Shown: positions 47,901-55,242 of the stretch, piece by piece
Layout: each line of letters opens with the position of its first letter
Position numbering within the stretch: the stretch's first letter is position 1
Assembly: GCF_016904945.1 (NCBI RefSeq)
Contig: NZ_JADIKF010000037.1
Location: forward strand, 248,001 to 312,000
Direction: 5' to 3'
DNA length: 64,000 nucleotides
Origin: Dyella mobilis
GTDB lineage: Bacteria; Pseudomonadota; Gammaproteobacteria; Xanthomonadales; Rhodanobacteraceae
The notes under the pieces: model-generated
The model's input: the letters and a program-made list of their open reading frames with translations, nothing else
What the model was told of the DNA's origin: nothing
Databases searched by the model: none
Made by a program: the position numbers and the translations under genes

Positions 47901-48034
47901 GTGGACACACCAATGGTCGGTCGCACGTTGCTGTTGCCGCCACCACCACCACCGCCACCACAACCGGCCAACGTTGCCGCCAGCGCCAGGCTCACTGAAA
48001 GGGCCAACACATTTCGACGATCCGACTGACGCAT
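44933..48034 (-). CDS. lipoprotein autotransporter with S8 subtilisin passenger (copy 2, Pro-Thr linker)
   Basis: A 1033-residue paralogue of the adjacent protease. Signal with lipobox TLAGC (Cys about 26) then poly-Gly and a (Thr-Pro)n linker of about 80 residues, ending [10 protein letters not shown]. Triad: Asp in VGIIDSG (about 160), His in VGHGTLM (about 199), Ser in [11 protein letters not shown] (about 386). Unlike copy 1 (GTSFAAP), the Ala-Ala-Pro after Ser is replaced, so activity needs checking. The beta-barrel ([23 protein letters not shown] onward) is close to copy 1 and ends in Gln-Phe. The passenger coding sequence is visibly lower in GC than the barrel. The linker probably tethers the protease to the lipid anchor. 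Confidence 0.88.
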   Translation of the reverse strand: MRQSDRRNVLALSVSLALAATLAGCGGGGGGGGNSNVRPTIGVSTPTPTPTPTPTPTPTPTPTPTPTPTPTPTPTPTPTPTPTPAPTPTPTPTPTPTPTPTPTPTPTPTPTPTPTPTPAPAPAPAPVPAGYNPSQLTPENVQTAWSVGGSSTSNQGQGVKVGIIDSGVELGNPALLNRITWFKDYVEPSNTTPTDTVGHGTLMAQIIGGTANPDGPNGMYNYGGVAPQSSLYIARIAETGDGYQFNLASQAVADLNAQGVKLINNSYSVDLSITDPTNGQSVAATRYAQFSQVMGNGQLMVWAAGNNGNTEPNVEPGVPYYYPSLEHNWLAVVNVDVNASGQPTQLDPTSNQCGVAAGWCLAAAGATYLSPVPGTDFSTGYAYGTSNATAVVTGVAALVWQRFPFFTASNVQETLLGTATSGGNAAVFGYGMVNAAAAVNGPASLNWGVFDVNIPANESGTFSNYIAGAGSLQLDGSGSLTLSGGGLFGGIVQNGGTLTLTGSDTLDNDAQINGGTFVMGGYLAASQVTIAQGATMELMGSISGGVINNGTLDARLSTQPNPNLPIIQNNYTAASSATTIIQAGDALAVLGQANLNSSNLILYIPPGYQASANVLVLNATTLLGMFGTVTLNGGVYTTGTLSYNNNDVFAALTQSSVSSVAASSMTNIATTQQTAQHIQTALATVNPATPSKSSGGSSFAAAADAFYSVYSVPQAEASINSLSGQLLASSQALTFEQAGIVNRTVADRLVDLGDGNARQGAWFQGTGADGDIARSGYATGSYSGGGSVAGYDVRLADDFMLGVGLDWNHLGSSYSLEGGNNTSRSTGAMLYAKWLAGNAYVSGRIGEDWIHSDTSRWGVLGVMPAAISSSRNDQMTSAYLEAGYDVKSDAWTTTPFASLGDEHLDRGAINEQGAGGFGIAASSEDFNQSYAQLGTRLAYRWNWGAGQLSLKGYALYQRILGGRDLGFTAAYAGAPNATFELEGVNSPRSSAWVGAGLNAVINNHWSGFLNLDGQFASGGNKARTLSAGVRYQF
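47658..47901 (-). repeat. hexanucleotide tandem repeat coding for (Pro-Thr/Ala)n
   Basis: About 40 tandem units of GTTGGT, GTTGGC and, at one end, GTGCGG on the plus strand, encoding Pro-Thr (Pro-Ala at the end) on the minus strand. The units are arranged in homogeneous blocks (GTTGGT, GTTGGC, GTTGGT, GTTGGC) interrupted by one GCCGGC, which indicates expansion by slippage or unequal exchange. Since the unit is 6 bp, copy-number change alters linker length without shifting frame. Confidence 0.95.
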
Positions 48035-48557
48035 CAGCACAACTCCAAGTTGTATGAAATATCCGCGCACGAGCCCGCCACGCCAGCTCGACGTTGTCCA
48101 AAGTCAGTTCTGCAAAAGGTTGAGGAGGTACGTGCGGCGCATGCAAATAACGCGCGAATGCCGCACGACGGAGCACTCACTCTCGCGCATTTGTCACGAC
48201 ATCGATTTGCAACAGCCATCATCGATCCATCGAGCCCCTGATGCTTCCCGCAACAACCGGACACGTCATCGTCCGGTTCTTCTGTCAGGGAGCTGGTCGC
48301 CGCGTGACGTCGACATTGGACGATTTCGGCAAAATAACTACGCTGCGCGCGCACGCGAACAGCTTCACCGCGCGTCACCCAAAGCCACCGCCGTAGCGCT
48401 GCTGGTCGAAAGCCCCTGTACTGAAATGCTAAGCGATTTCAGCAGACATTTGCAGATGATTTCGACGCGTCACGGCACTTGAACGCCACCCAGATGCATC
48501 CTTGCGCATCAGCGCAAAATTTTGCGTCCGTCAGCACGAAGCAAGACTCCGTACATC
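48035..48557 (-). promoter_or_regulatory. 523-bp region between copy-2 autotransporter and tsdA-like gene
   Basis: Contains the leader of the copy-2 gene with motif copy 3 (48131-48152) and the downstream flank of the cytochrome operon. An open plus-strand frame of 142 codons exists here but has no ribosome site or recognisable product. I see no terminator with a T-run after the tsdA-like stop. Confidence 0.45.
48131..48152. promoter_or_regulatory. related palindromic motif, copy 3
   Basis: CGTGCGGCGCATGCAAATAACG matches the 41057 palindrome at 17 of 22 positions without gaps, including CGTGC and GCATGCAAA. Centre is about 107 bp from the copy-2 start. Confidence 0.42.
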
Positions 48558-49490
48558 TCACGGACGAGCAGCGACCCCGCGCCCCAACAATTGTCCGTTT
48601 ACGGTCGCCCCATAAAGCGATTCGGGCGTGTCGTGAAACGCTGCTCGCGTAGCCGGAATCGAGCCGGTGTAGCGCGGATCCTGCGGCCGCTCGTGTGCAT
48701 CCATGAAATACGCCACGTCCCACGCATCCTGGTCGCTCAACGTATTGCCCCGACCTAGCGGCATATTGGCCTTGATGAAGCCCGCAGCGTTGTTGACCTG
48801 CTCCATGCCGGCACCCCAGTTGAAGGATTGCGTGCCCCACAATGGCGGAAACACCGTGCGTCCTGCTGCCTGCTGTCCTTGCCCGTCGTCGCCGTGGCAC
48901 AACGCGCAATCGCGTTTGAACACGGCTTCACCCCGCGTGTAATCGGGTGCTATGGCTGGCTTGGGCAGTTTGGGATAGCCGTGACCCGGCGGCGCCACGC
49001 CGATCGGTTCGCCCTTGGACATCCAATACGCGTAGCTTTCCAGCGCCACCAATACCGCATCGCCTTGCGGTGGCGCCTTGCCGTTCATGCTGTAGTTGAA
49101 GCATCCCTGCAGGCGCGCGGCGAAGGTGCTGACATCGTGCGTCTTGCTGCGATACGCCGGATACATCGGATAAGCGCCCCACAGCGGCGCGGAATGCGCG
49201 AGGCGACCCGCGTCGAGGTGGCAGTTTTCGCAGCTGAGCGCATTGCCGACATAGGCCTTGGCATAGCGACCCGGATCGATGAATATCTGCCGCCCCAACG
49301 CCACCTGCTTGCCGAAATCATCGCTGGGTATGGCCGATTCCGGCGGCGGCACGAATAGAGCGGCTTTTTTGGGCGCACTCGCCGCTGGCGCCGGCGTTTT
49401 TGCCACCGGCGCGACCGCTTGCGGCGCCGAATGATTGCAGGCCGACAACGCCAGCGCAGCAACGATCAACGACAGACAAGCGGCTTTCAT
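48558..49490 (-). CDS. tsdA: dihaem cytochrome c, TsdA-like thiosulfate dehydrogenase
   Basis: A 310-residue exported lipoprotein-type cytochrome (lipobox ALSAC). Two haem motifs are visible: CENCH (about 86) and CALCH (about 195). The Cys-containing QGCFNYSMNGKAPP segment matches the position of the unusual axial Cys ligand of TsdA, and LWGAYPMYPAYR, FPPLWG, NWGAGM, FIKANMPLG and DAWDVAYFMD are TsdA family patterns. TsdA joins two thiosulfates to tetrathionate (reversible in some species) and passes electrons to a partner cytochrome. It is last in a four-gene operon; its ATG overlaps the tsdB-like stop (ATGA). Confidence 0.82.
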   Translation of the reverse strand: MKAACLSLIVAALALSACNHSAPQAVAPVAKTPAPAASAPKKAALFVPPPESAIPSDDFGKQVALGRQIFIDPGRYAKAYVGNALSCENCHLDAGRLAHSAPLWGAYPMYPAYRSKTHDVSTFAARLQGCFNYSMNGKAPPQGDAVLVALESYAYWMSKGEPIGVAPPGHGYPKLPKPAIAPDYTRGEAVFKRDCALCHGDDGQGQQAAGRTVFPPLWGTQSFNWGAGMEQVNNAAGFIKANMPLGRGNTLSDQDAWDVAYFMDAHERPQDPRYTGSIPATRAAFHDTPESLYGATVNGQLLGRGVAARP

Positions 49491-50146
49491 GGTTGCTGCT
49501 CCTTCGGCGCCATCGGCTGCGCTGCGTACCACGTGCTGATGGCGGTGATATCAGCATCACTCAAGTTTGCGGCAACGTGCTGCATCAATTGCAGCGGATC
49601 ATTGTGCCGGGAGCCTCCTTGCCAGGCATGCAGCTCGTTGGCGATATAAGTCGCCGATTGCCCTACCAGCGGCGGGAAGTGATCACCCACGCCGATGCCG
49701 CCGGGCCCGTGGCATTGTTCGCAGGCAGGAAGGTTTTCCGACCAGCGGCCTCGCGTTGCCAGCATCTGGCCGGACTGCGCCACGTCATTCTTCAACGGCG
49801 GCGCCGGAACCTGCGCCGGCACCGGCAGCTTGCTGTAGTAGTCCGCCACGGCATCACGCTCGTCATCACTCAGCGACTGCGCGACCGGTTGCATGGTGGC
49901 GTTGGCGCGCGACCCGTTCGCGAAATCTTCCAATTGCTTGCGCAGGTACGCATCCGGCAGGCCCGCCAGGCGCGGAAAGCCCGCAGCGGCCATGCCGCCG
50001 CCGTTGGGCGCATGGCAGGCCATGCACGGGGCAGCACCATGGCCATTGCCTCGTTGCGCAAGCGTGGCGCCGTCGGTTGCCGCGGCCGACACGATACCCA
50101 CATACGACACCGCGACAATCAGGCTGACAGTGCGCAGATATTTCAT
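49487..50146 (-). CDS. tsdB: dihaem cytochrome c4-type protein, TsdB-like electron acceptor
   Basis: A 219-residue periplasmic cytochrome (signal peptide to about residue 22). It has two c4-like domains: CMACH with GFPRLAGLPDAYLRKQLEDFANG and later CEQCH with HFPPLVGQSATYIANELHAWQGG. Each domain has the distal Met region. Such c4 cytochromes accept electrons from TsdA and deliver them to an oxidase. The gene overlaps its upstream neighbour (ATGA) and the downstream TsdA-like gene (ATGA). Confidence 0.8.
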   Translation of the reverse strand: MKYLRTVSLIVAVSYVGIVSAAATDGATLAQRGNGHGAAPCMACHAPNGGGMAAAGFPRLAGLPDAYLRKQLEDFANGSRANATMQPVAQSLSDDERDAVADYYSKLPVPAQVPAPPLKNDVAQSGQMLATRGRWSENLPACEQCHGPGGIGVGDHFPPLVGQSATYIANELHAWQGGSRHNDPLQLMQHVAANLSDADITAISTWYAAQPMAPKEQQP

Positions 50147-51093
50147 GGCTGCGGCGGCTGGAAGCCGTATTTGCGATAAATGGCCTGCGCTGGCGCAGAC
50201 GTCATGAAAGCCAGGAAATCCTTGGCGGCCTGTGCGTGCGGCGCGTCTTTCATGCGTGCGGCGGTGTAGGTGGCGGTGACGTTCTGCTCGGCCGGGATCG
50301 CTACGGTTTCAACCGGGCGGTGCAACACCTGCTGCTGGAAATACGCCTCGGTCGACCACACCGGTGCCGCATCCGAGTCACCCTGCAAGACGCGCAACGG
50401 CGATTCACGATGATGGATGCGCGTGAGATAGGTGCTGCCATCCTTCACCTTGGCGTCCATCACGGCATGATCCAGCGCATCCCCGCCAGCTTTGCGATAG
50501 CTGGCTTCGATCTGCTTGGCGATGCCTTCCCATTGCGGATTAGGCATGCTGACTCGCACGTCATCGCGCCCCAGATCCTTCAACCCCTGCACGTGCTTGG
50601 GATTGCCCTTGGCCACCAGGATGGCGAGCGGATTGCGCGCATAGTCGGCGGTCTCGGCAAACCAGCCATGCTGTTTTTGCAGCTGGGCGACCGAGCCTTT
50701 GCCGGTAGTGAAAATATCCGGCTTGAGGGCAATGCGCAGATTGCCCATCACCAGCGACCCCGTCTCGATCTGCTTGGCCAGGATGCCAGGCGGCAAGGTT
50801 TCCACGTAGATGCGCTGATATTGCGGATGGCTTTGCTTGAAGGCTTCGACCAGATCGTGCACCACCATGAACTGGTTGCCGGCGAAAAACACGGTGAGCT
50901 GCGGATCGACGATGTCGCCGTGCAGATCGGCAATCGCGTCGAACGGCGGCACGGCAAACGACACGCCGCCGGTCGGCGGCGGATTCCACGGCGGCAGGTA
51001 ATCCGTCTGGCCTGCGCTGGCGCTGCCGCATGCGGCAACGAGCATTCCGGCCAGCAGCGCGTGCAACCAGCGGCGGTTCGTTCTTGACGACAT
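50143..51093 (-). CDS. periplasmic substrate-binding protein (ModA-like fold), orphan
   Basis: A 316-residue exported protein with signal and possible lipobox VAAC. The mature part has the type-II binding-protein layout of molybdate/tungstate-like SBPs: LTVFFAGNQFMVVHDLVEAFKQ, FTTGKGSVAQLQK, NPLAILVAKGNPKHVQGLKDLG, VSMPNPQWEGIAKQ, DAAPVWSTEAYF, and C-terminal FLAFMTSAPAQAIYRKYGF. No permease or ATPase gene is near. In this operon it may bind a sulfur oxyanion or deliver a metal/oxyanion to the cytochromes; this is an inference. It overlaps tsdB-like and lies 15 bp after the DsrE-like gene. Confidence 0.78.
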   Translation of the reverse strand: MSSRTNRRWLHALLAGMLVAACGSASAGQTDYLPPWNPPPTGGVSFAVPPFDAIADLHGDIVDPQLTVFFAGNQFMVVHDLVEAFKQSHPQYQRIYVETLPPGILAKQIETGSLVMGNLRIALKPDIFTTGKGSVAQLQKQHGWFAETADYARNPLAILVAKGNPKHVQGLKDLGRDDVRVSMPNPQWEGIAKQIEASYRKAGGDALDHAVMDAKVKDGSTYLTRIHHRESPLRVLQGDSDAAPVWSTEAYFQQQVLHRPVETVAIPAEQNVTATYTAARMKDAPHAQAAKDFLAFMTSAPAQAIYRKYGFQPPQP

Positions 51094-51108
51094 GGATCGG
51101 CTCCTGCG

Positions 51109-51648
51109 TTACAGCGGCATCAGGGCGTAACCCTGCTGCTCCAGTTCGGTGATGGTGGTGAGCGCGGACAAGCTCAGGGTCACGTCCTTGGACGCCCACT
51201 CCGCCGGGTAGTGATGCTCGGCCATCGCCTGCCCACACACCGCCACGTCCACACCGGCCTTGTGCAATTGGCTGATCACGGCGAGGTTGGGATTGGTCGT
51301 GCCAAACTGCGCCTTGTAGTGCGCATCGTCCAGCACCAGGCTGGTGGCCGGGCCATAGGCCACCGCAACGAACTTCAGGTGATCGAGCGGGACGCCGGCC
51401 GCCGCGTAGAGGTTCACCGTGCGCGCCACACGCTGAAGCGCAGGGTTGACCTGATCGGGCTTTTCGCTGGCCTTGGTCATTGCGAACACCACTTTGTAGG
51501 TGGCATTGCGGTCCGGCTGGTAGGCCGCCTTGGGCAGCGGTTGATAGGCGCCGGCAGCCGTGATCGCCTGCGGAGCGCCTTGCGCCGCGGCGACGCCGCA
51601 AGCGAGCAGGCCGGCTACGCAGGACAACAACAAGGTCGAGTGCTTCAT
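51109..51648 (-). CDS. exported DsrE-family protein
   Basis: A 179-residue protein with signal peptide ([18 protein letters not shown], cleavage near AAAQ). The DsrE fold is indicated by [49 protein letters not shown] and the conserved-Cys segment [16 protein letters not shown]. DsrE proteins carry persulfide sulfur; this is a periplasmic member. I chose the ATG at 51648 (GGAAAG upstream); two further in-frame ATGs (51657, 51669) are possible. It is the first gene of the operon with the ModA-like, TsdB-like and TsdA-like genes. Confidence 0.82.
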   Translation of the reverse strand: MKHSTLLLSCVAGLLACGVAAAQGAPQAITAAGAYQPLPKAAYQPDRNATYKVVFAMTKASEKPDQVNPALQRVARTVNLYAAAGVPLDHLKFVAVAYGPATSLVLDDAHYKAQFGTTNPNLAVISQLHKAGVDVAVCGQAMAEHHYPAEWASKDVTLSLSALTTITELEQQGYALMPL

Positions 51649-51740
51649 GCTTTCCATCCCGTCAGGCAACGCTCGGTTGCGTCAGCGGGAAGGCTACGCC
51701 GCCAACGCCCATCAGGCCACTTCGCTTTGTGTATATGACA

Positions 51741-51757
51741 GATAAGATTGCCTTATC
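51741..51757. promoter_or_regulatory. dyad GATAAG-N5-CTTATC between ubiE and the DsrE/tsd operon
   Basis: Perfect 6-bp arms GATAAG / CTTATC with 5-bp spacer, in the 137-bp divergent gap. Could be an operator for either direction; no regulator gene is next to it. Confidence 0.3.
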
Positions 51758-51785
51758 CGTTCCCGGCATCCTGTACCATGCCGGC

Positions 51786-52535
51786 ATGAGCGAGCAGTCC
51801 ACTACCCATTTCGGCTTCCGCGACGTCCCCGTCGGCGAGAAGCAAAAGCTGGTCGGCCAGGTATTCACCTCGGTGGCCCGCAATTACGACCTGATGAACG
51901 ACCTGATGTCGCTCGGCGTCCATCGCTTGTGGAAACGGCATTTCGTTGCCATCAGCGGCATCCGCCGCGGCGATCGCGTGCTGGACCTGGCCGGCGGTAC
52001 CGGCGACATTGCCGCGCTGATCAAGCCGGTGGTAGGCGAGGAAGGCGACGTGGTGGTGGGCGACATCAATGCCGCCATGCTCAACGTGGGCCGCGACCGG
52101 CTCACCGACCGGGGCCTGGTATCGGGCCTGCGCTGGGCGCAGCTCAATGCCGAGACGTTGCCCTTCCCGGACAACAGTTTCGATGCGGTGACCATGGCCT
52201 TCGGCCTGCGCAACGTCACCGACAAGGACAAGGCGCTGGCCGACATCTGTCGCGTGCTCAAGCCCGGCGGCCGCGCCCTGGTGCTGGAGTTTTCCAAGGT
52301 GCAAAGCGAGCTGTTCGGCAAGCTCTACGATTTCCACTCCTTCCAGGTCCTGCCCAAGCTAGGTCGCCTGTTTGCAGGGGATGCGGACAGCTACCAGTAC
52401 CTGGCCGAGTCCATTCGCAAGCACCCGGACCAGGAAACGCTGAAGAGCATGATGGAACAGGCCGGTTTCGGTCGCGTGGAAGTGCGCAATCTCAGCAACG
52501 GCATCGTGGCGATCCATCGCGCCTACAAGCTCTGA
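51786..52535 (+). CDS. ubiE: ubiquinone/menaquinone C-methyltransferase UbiE
   Basis: A 249-residue SAM-dependent methyltransferase of respiratory quinone synthesis. The UbiE features are [34 protein letters not shown], the SAM motif [41 protein letters not shown] and [17 protein letters not shown]. The ATG at 51786 gives the usual N-terminus; an upstream in-frame ATG at 51729 lies in the control region. It is a single gene here. Confidence 0.97.
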   Translation: MSEQSTTHFGFRDVPVGEKQKLVGQVFTSVARNYDLMNDLMSLGVHRLWKRHFVAISGIRRGDRVLDLAGGTGDIAALIKPVVGEEGDVVVGDINAAMLNVGRDRLTDRGLVSGLRWAQLNAETLPFPDNSFDAVTMAFGLRNVTDKDKALADICRVLKPGGRALVLEFSKVQSELFGKLYDFHSFQVLPKLGRLFAGDADSYQYLAESIRKHPDQETLKSMMEQAGFGRVEVRNLSNGIVAIHRAYKL

Positions 52536-52618
52536 GCGCGCGCAAATTCAGAAGCTGACATGCGCCGGAAGCAGGACAGGCATCCGGTGCCTGCCCTGCC
52601 GATTCGCCAGCTCAGGCC

Positions 52619-53314
52619 TCAAGCAAGTCTTGCGCGCAGGTCCTGCAACAAGGTGCCTTGACGCAGCGTTTCTTCCTCGTGATCGGGGTCACGCCAACTT
52701 TCTTGCAAAGCCGTTTCGTACCAATGCTTCATCGCTGGCAAGCCAAGCAGCTGCTGCGCATAAGTGCGGCAAGCTTCGTCGACCGGCAATTGGTAGCTTT
52801 GGATGCGGAACGCCACCGGCGCAAAGAACGCATCCACGGTCGTGAACGCAGCTCCGGCAAGATAAGGCCCGCCGAATAGCGTCAAGCCTTCGTTCCACAA
52901 CTCCTGCAAGCGTGTCAGGTCGCGCATCAACGCAGCGGGCATCGTACCCAATTGCATGCGAATGCCGCAGTTCATCGGGCAATGCGAACGCAGTGCGTCG
53001 AATCCCGAGTGCATTTCCGCGGCAGCACTACGCGCCCACGCACGCGCGCGCGCATCGGTCGGCCATACCCCTGGATGGCGCTCAGCGAGGTATTCGGCGA
53101 TCGACAGCGAATCCCACACCGCGATGTCGCCGTCGTGCAGGCACGGCACTTTGCCGGTTGGCGAAAACGCACGAAACGCCGTCCAGCTCGATGAAGTGCC
53201 GTGCCCGAACGGCGTGAGCTTTTCCTCGAAAGGAATGCCGAGCTGGGTCAGCAGCACCCACGGACGCAGCGACCAGGAAGAGTAATTGTGATTGGCAACA
53301 TAAAGCGTGTACAT
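52619..53314 (-). CDS. glutathione S-transferase family protein
   Basis: A 231-residue cytosolic GST. The thioredoxin-like N-terminal domain has the Ser-containing active-site segment NYSSWSLRPWVLL and the cis-Pro/glutathione site FSPTGKVPCLHDG, DSLSIAEYL; the C-terminal domain is all-helical. The substrate is unknown. It is last in a minus-strand operon behind the EamA and cupin genes. ATG at 53314 is chosen because the fold starts there. Confidence 0.9.
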   Translation of the reverse strand: MYTLYVANHNYSSWSLRPWVLLTQLGIPFEEKLTPFGHGTSSSWTAFRAFSPTGKVPCLHDGDIAVWDSLSIAEYLAERHPGVWPTDARARAWARSAAAEMHSGFDALRSHCPMNCGIRMQLGTMPAALMRDLTRLQELWNEGLTLFGGPYLAGAAFTTVDAFFAPVAFRIQSYQLPVDEACRTYAQQLLGLPAMKHWYETALQESWRDPDHEEETLRQGTLLQDLRARLA

Positions 53315-53342
53315 GAGGGCCTCTTGAAGAATCAAACGACAA

Positions 53343-53639
53343 TCAGACGTCCAGAATGACCAAGGTACCTTTGCTGCCGGCCCCTACGCCATGCGCAACG
53401 CCGGCGGGAACGACATAGATTTCACCGGCACGCACGAGGATGTCCTGCCCGCCGATTTGCAGCACCATTTCGCCATCCAGCACCAGCAGGCCTTCGTCGT
53501 AATCGTGACATTCTTCCGGATAGGCGGCGGCGTCCATGCGCAGCAGTTTCATGCGGGCGCTGCCGAATTGCGCCACGATGCGCGAAGTCCACGTTTGCGG
53601 CAGCTCGCGTGCCGATTCGATCAGTTTGTGGTGACTCAT
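53343..53639 (-). CDS. small cupin domain protein
   Basis: A 98-residue single-cupin protein: CHDYDEGLLVLDGEMVLQIG, VRAGEIYVVPAGVAHGVGA. Two metal-ligand-type His/Glu positions are partly present. It overlaps the upstream EamA gene (ATGA) and lies 28 bp before the GST gene. It could be a regulator-like or small-molecule-binding cupin; its role is not deducible. Confidence 0.85.
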   Translation of the reverse strand: MSHHKLIESARELPQTWTSRIVAQFGSARMKLLRMDAAAYPEECHDYDEGLLVLDGEMVLQIGGQDILVRAGEIYVVPAGVAHGVGAGSKGTLVILDV

Positions 53640-54565
53640 GAACGGGCGTGGTGGGTGTTAGCGGGGGCCGTCGACGCGGGCGCGACCGGAGTTTTGCGCC
53701 TGGCGTTGGCCAATGCCACACCACCCACGGTAATCACGCCACCGATCAACGTCAGCCAGCCCGGCTGCTCGCCCAGCCACACCCAGCCGATGAATACGGC
53801 GATCGGCGGCGAGAAATAAATGAAGCTGGACACCTGCGAGGCCGATGCGCGACGCAACGCCGCATTCCAGGTGAGGTAGCCCACGAAGGTCGGCGCAATG
53901 CCCAACCAAATCAGGGCTGCTATGTGCGACCACGGCGCCAGCAGCAAGGCATGGGGCAAGCCCAGCCCGAACGGCACCGTTCCAAGGGTTCCGGCGAAAA
54001 AGCCGAAGGCAGTCACGCCGACCACGTCATTGCGCGCAAACAGCGGCTTCTGCCCGACAAAGAACACCGCCGAAGCAATCACGCTGACCAGCACCAACGC
54101 AGCCATCGGCTGAAACTTCACTTGCTTGCCGCTGGCCAACACCACCAGCACGACACCCAGCAACGCAATCCCAAGGCCGAGCATGCGGCGCGCGCTGATG
54201 TGCTCGCCAATCCACAAGGCCGACAGCGTGGCCGTCACCGCCGGTACCAGTGAAATCAGGATTGCCGCGGTACCGCTGGCGATGCGCGTTTCGGCGTAGT
54301 TGAGGCAGACGTGATAGGCGGTAAGGCCGATTACGCCCAGTACGGCTATTTGCGGCCAATCCCTGCGTTGCGGCAACGGCGCGCGCCTGATCCACAACAG
54401 CAAGGCAAAACACAGCGAACCGATGGTCAATCGCGCCAGCGCGACCTGCCCCGGCGTGAACGAGGCCAGGGCATAGGCGATGGCGGCGTAGGCCGATGAC
54501 CAGGTGACCAAGGCGATGCCGATATAAATCAAAGCGCGCCCGTCGAGGCGCTCCGTGCTGTCCAT
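53636..54565 (-). CDS. EamA/DMT family transporter
   Basis: A 309-residue inner-membrane protein with ten hydrophobic segments in two EamA repeats (WSSAYAAIAYAL, GTAAILISLVPAVTATLSALWIGE; FVGYLTWNAALRRASASQVSSFIYFSPPIAVFIGWVWLGEQP spread over about 235-275). DMT proteins export amino acids or metabolites. It is divergent from an Lrp-type regulator, the common arrangement for amino-acid exporters. ATG at 54565 is chosen over the upstream frame because the first TM begins close to it. Confidence 0.9.
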   Translation of the reverse strand: MDSTERLDGRALIYIGIALVTWSSAYAAIAYALASFTPGQVALARLTIGSLCFALLLWIRRAPLPQRRDWPQIAVLGVIGLTAYHVCLNYAETRIASGTAAILISLVPAVTATLSALWIGEHISARRMLGLGIALLGVVLVVLASGKQVKFQPMAALVLVSVIASAVFFVGQKPLFARNDVVGVTAFGFFAGTLGTVPFGLGLPHALLLAPWSHIAALIWLGIAPTFVGYLTWNAALRRASASQVSSFIYFSPPIAVFIGWVWLGEQPGWLTLIGGVITVGGVALANARRKTPVAPASTAPANTHHARS

Positions 54566-54681
54566 AAATCGATTCCACGTGGGGAAAGGGAACGTGCAAA
54601 TGCTAGTCTCGCGCCGATCCGCGAGGAATAATGGCCCCAAAGCCCGTCTGCACGTTTCGCCATCGAACGAAATATCAATCC

Positions 54682-55188
54682 ATGCCCACAACCTACGAAT
54701 CGAAACCCGATTGGGATGCCAAGGATTGGCAACTGTTGGAAGCCCTGCAACACGACGCTCGCCTGGGTTATGCGGAACTGGGCCGCAAGGTGCGGCTGTC
54801 CGCGCCGGCCGTGGCCGAACGCGTGAAGCGGCTGGAGGAAGCCGGCGTGATCACCGGCTATCGCGCCGTGGTCGAGCCCAAGCGGCTGGGTTATGGCATC
54901 GATGCGATGGTGCGCTTGCGCTGTGACGGCGGCATTTGCGCGCGCATCGGCAAAATTGTCGAGGGCGTGCCCGAAGTGCTGGATTGCCGCCGCCTGGCCG
55001 GCGAGGATTCCGCGCTGCTGCGCGTGGTGGCCATGTCGATCACCCACCTGGAAGCGGTGCTCGACCGCCTACTGAAAATCCATCCCAGCATCAGCACCAC
55101 CACCTTGATCGTGCTGCAGACGCCGCATGCCAACCGACCGCTGACCCGCGCCATGTGGGACGCCGCCAAGTCGCTGCCCGAGGATTGA
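54682..55188 (+). CDS. Lrp/AsnC family transcriptional regulator
   Basis: A 168-residue regulator: helix-turn-helix at about 15-65 (LLEALQHDARLGYAELGRKVRLSAPAVAERVKRLEEAGVI spread over that span) and a RAM effector domain (VEGVPEVLDCRRLAGEDSALLRVVA). It probably controls the divergent EamA-cupin-GST operon and itself in response to an amino acid. The ATG at 54682 is used; an ATG at 54631 would add 17 atypical residues. Confidence 0.92.
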   Translation: MPTTYESKPDWDAKDWQLLEALQHDARLGYAELGRKVRLSAPAVAERVKRLEEAGVITGYRAVVEPKRLGYGIDAMVRLRCDGGICARIGKIVEGVPEVLDCRRLAGEDSALLRVVAMSITHLEAVLDRLLKIHPSISTTTLIVLQTPHANRPLTRAMWDAAKSLPED

Positions 55189-55205
55189 TACCGCGCTCGG
55201 AAACC

Positions 55206-55233
55206 AAAACCCCCTGCCGACGCAGGGGGTTTT
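55206..55233. terminator. bidirectional rho-independent terminator
   Basis: AAAACCCCCTGC-CGAC-GCAGGGGGTTTT between the convergent Lrp and DUF3300 genes. Confidence 0.92.
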
Positions 55234-55242
55234 GTTGGTCCG

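Noticed and set aside
47658..47901. CRISPR-like array
   Set aside because: The units are 6 bp without unique spacers; it is a coding microsatellite.
47351..48057. Plus-strand frames with long Val-Leu, Cys-Trp or Arg-Trp runs
   Set aside because: These come from translating the hexanucleotide repeat in wrong frames.
48054..48482. 142-codon plus-strand frame in the gap upstream of the copy-2 autotransporter
   Set aside because: No ribosome site, atypical composition, no recognisable family; it overlaps the leader of the divergent gene.
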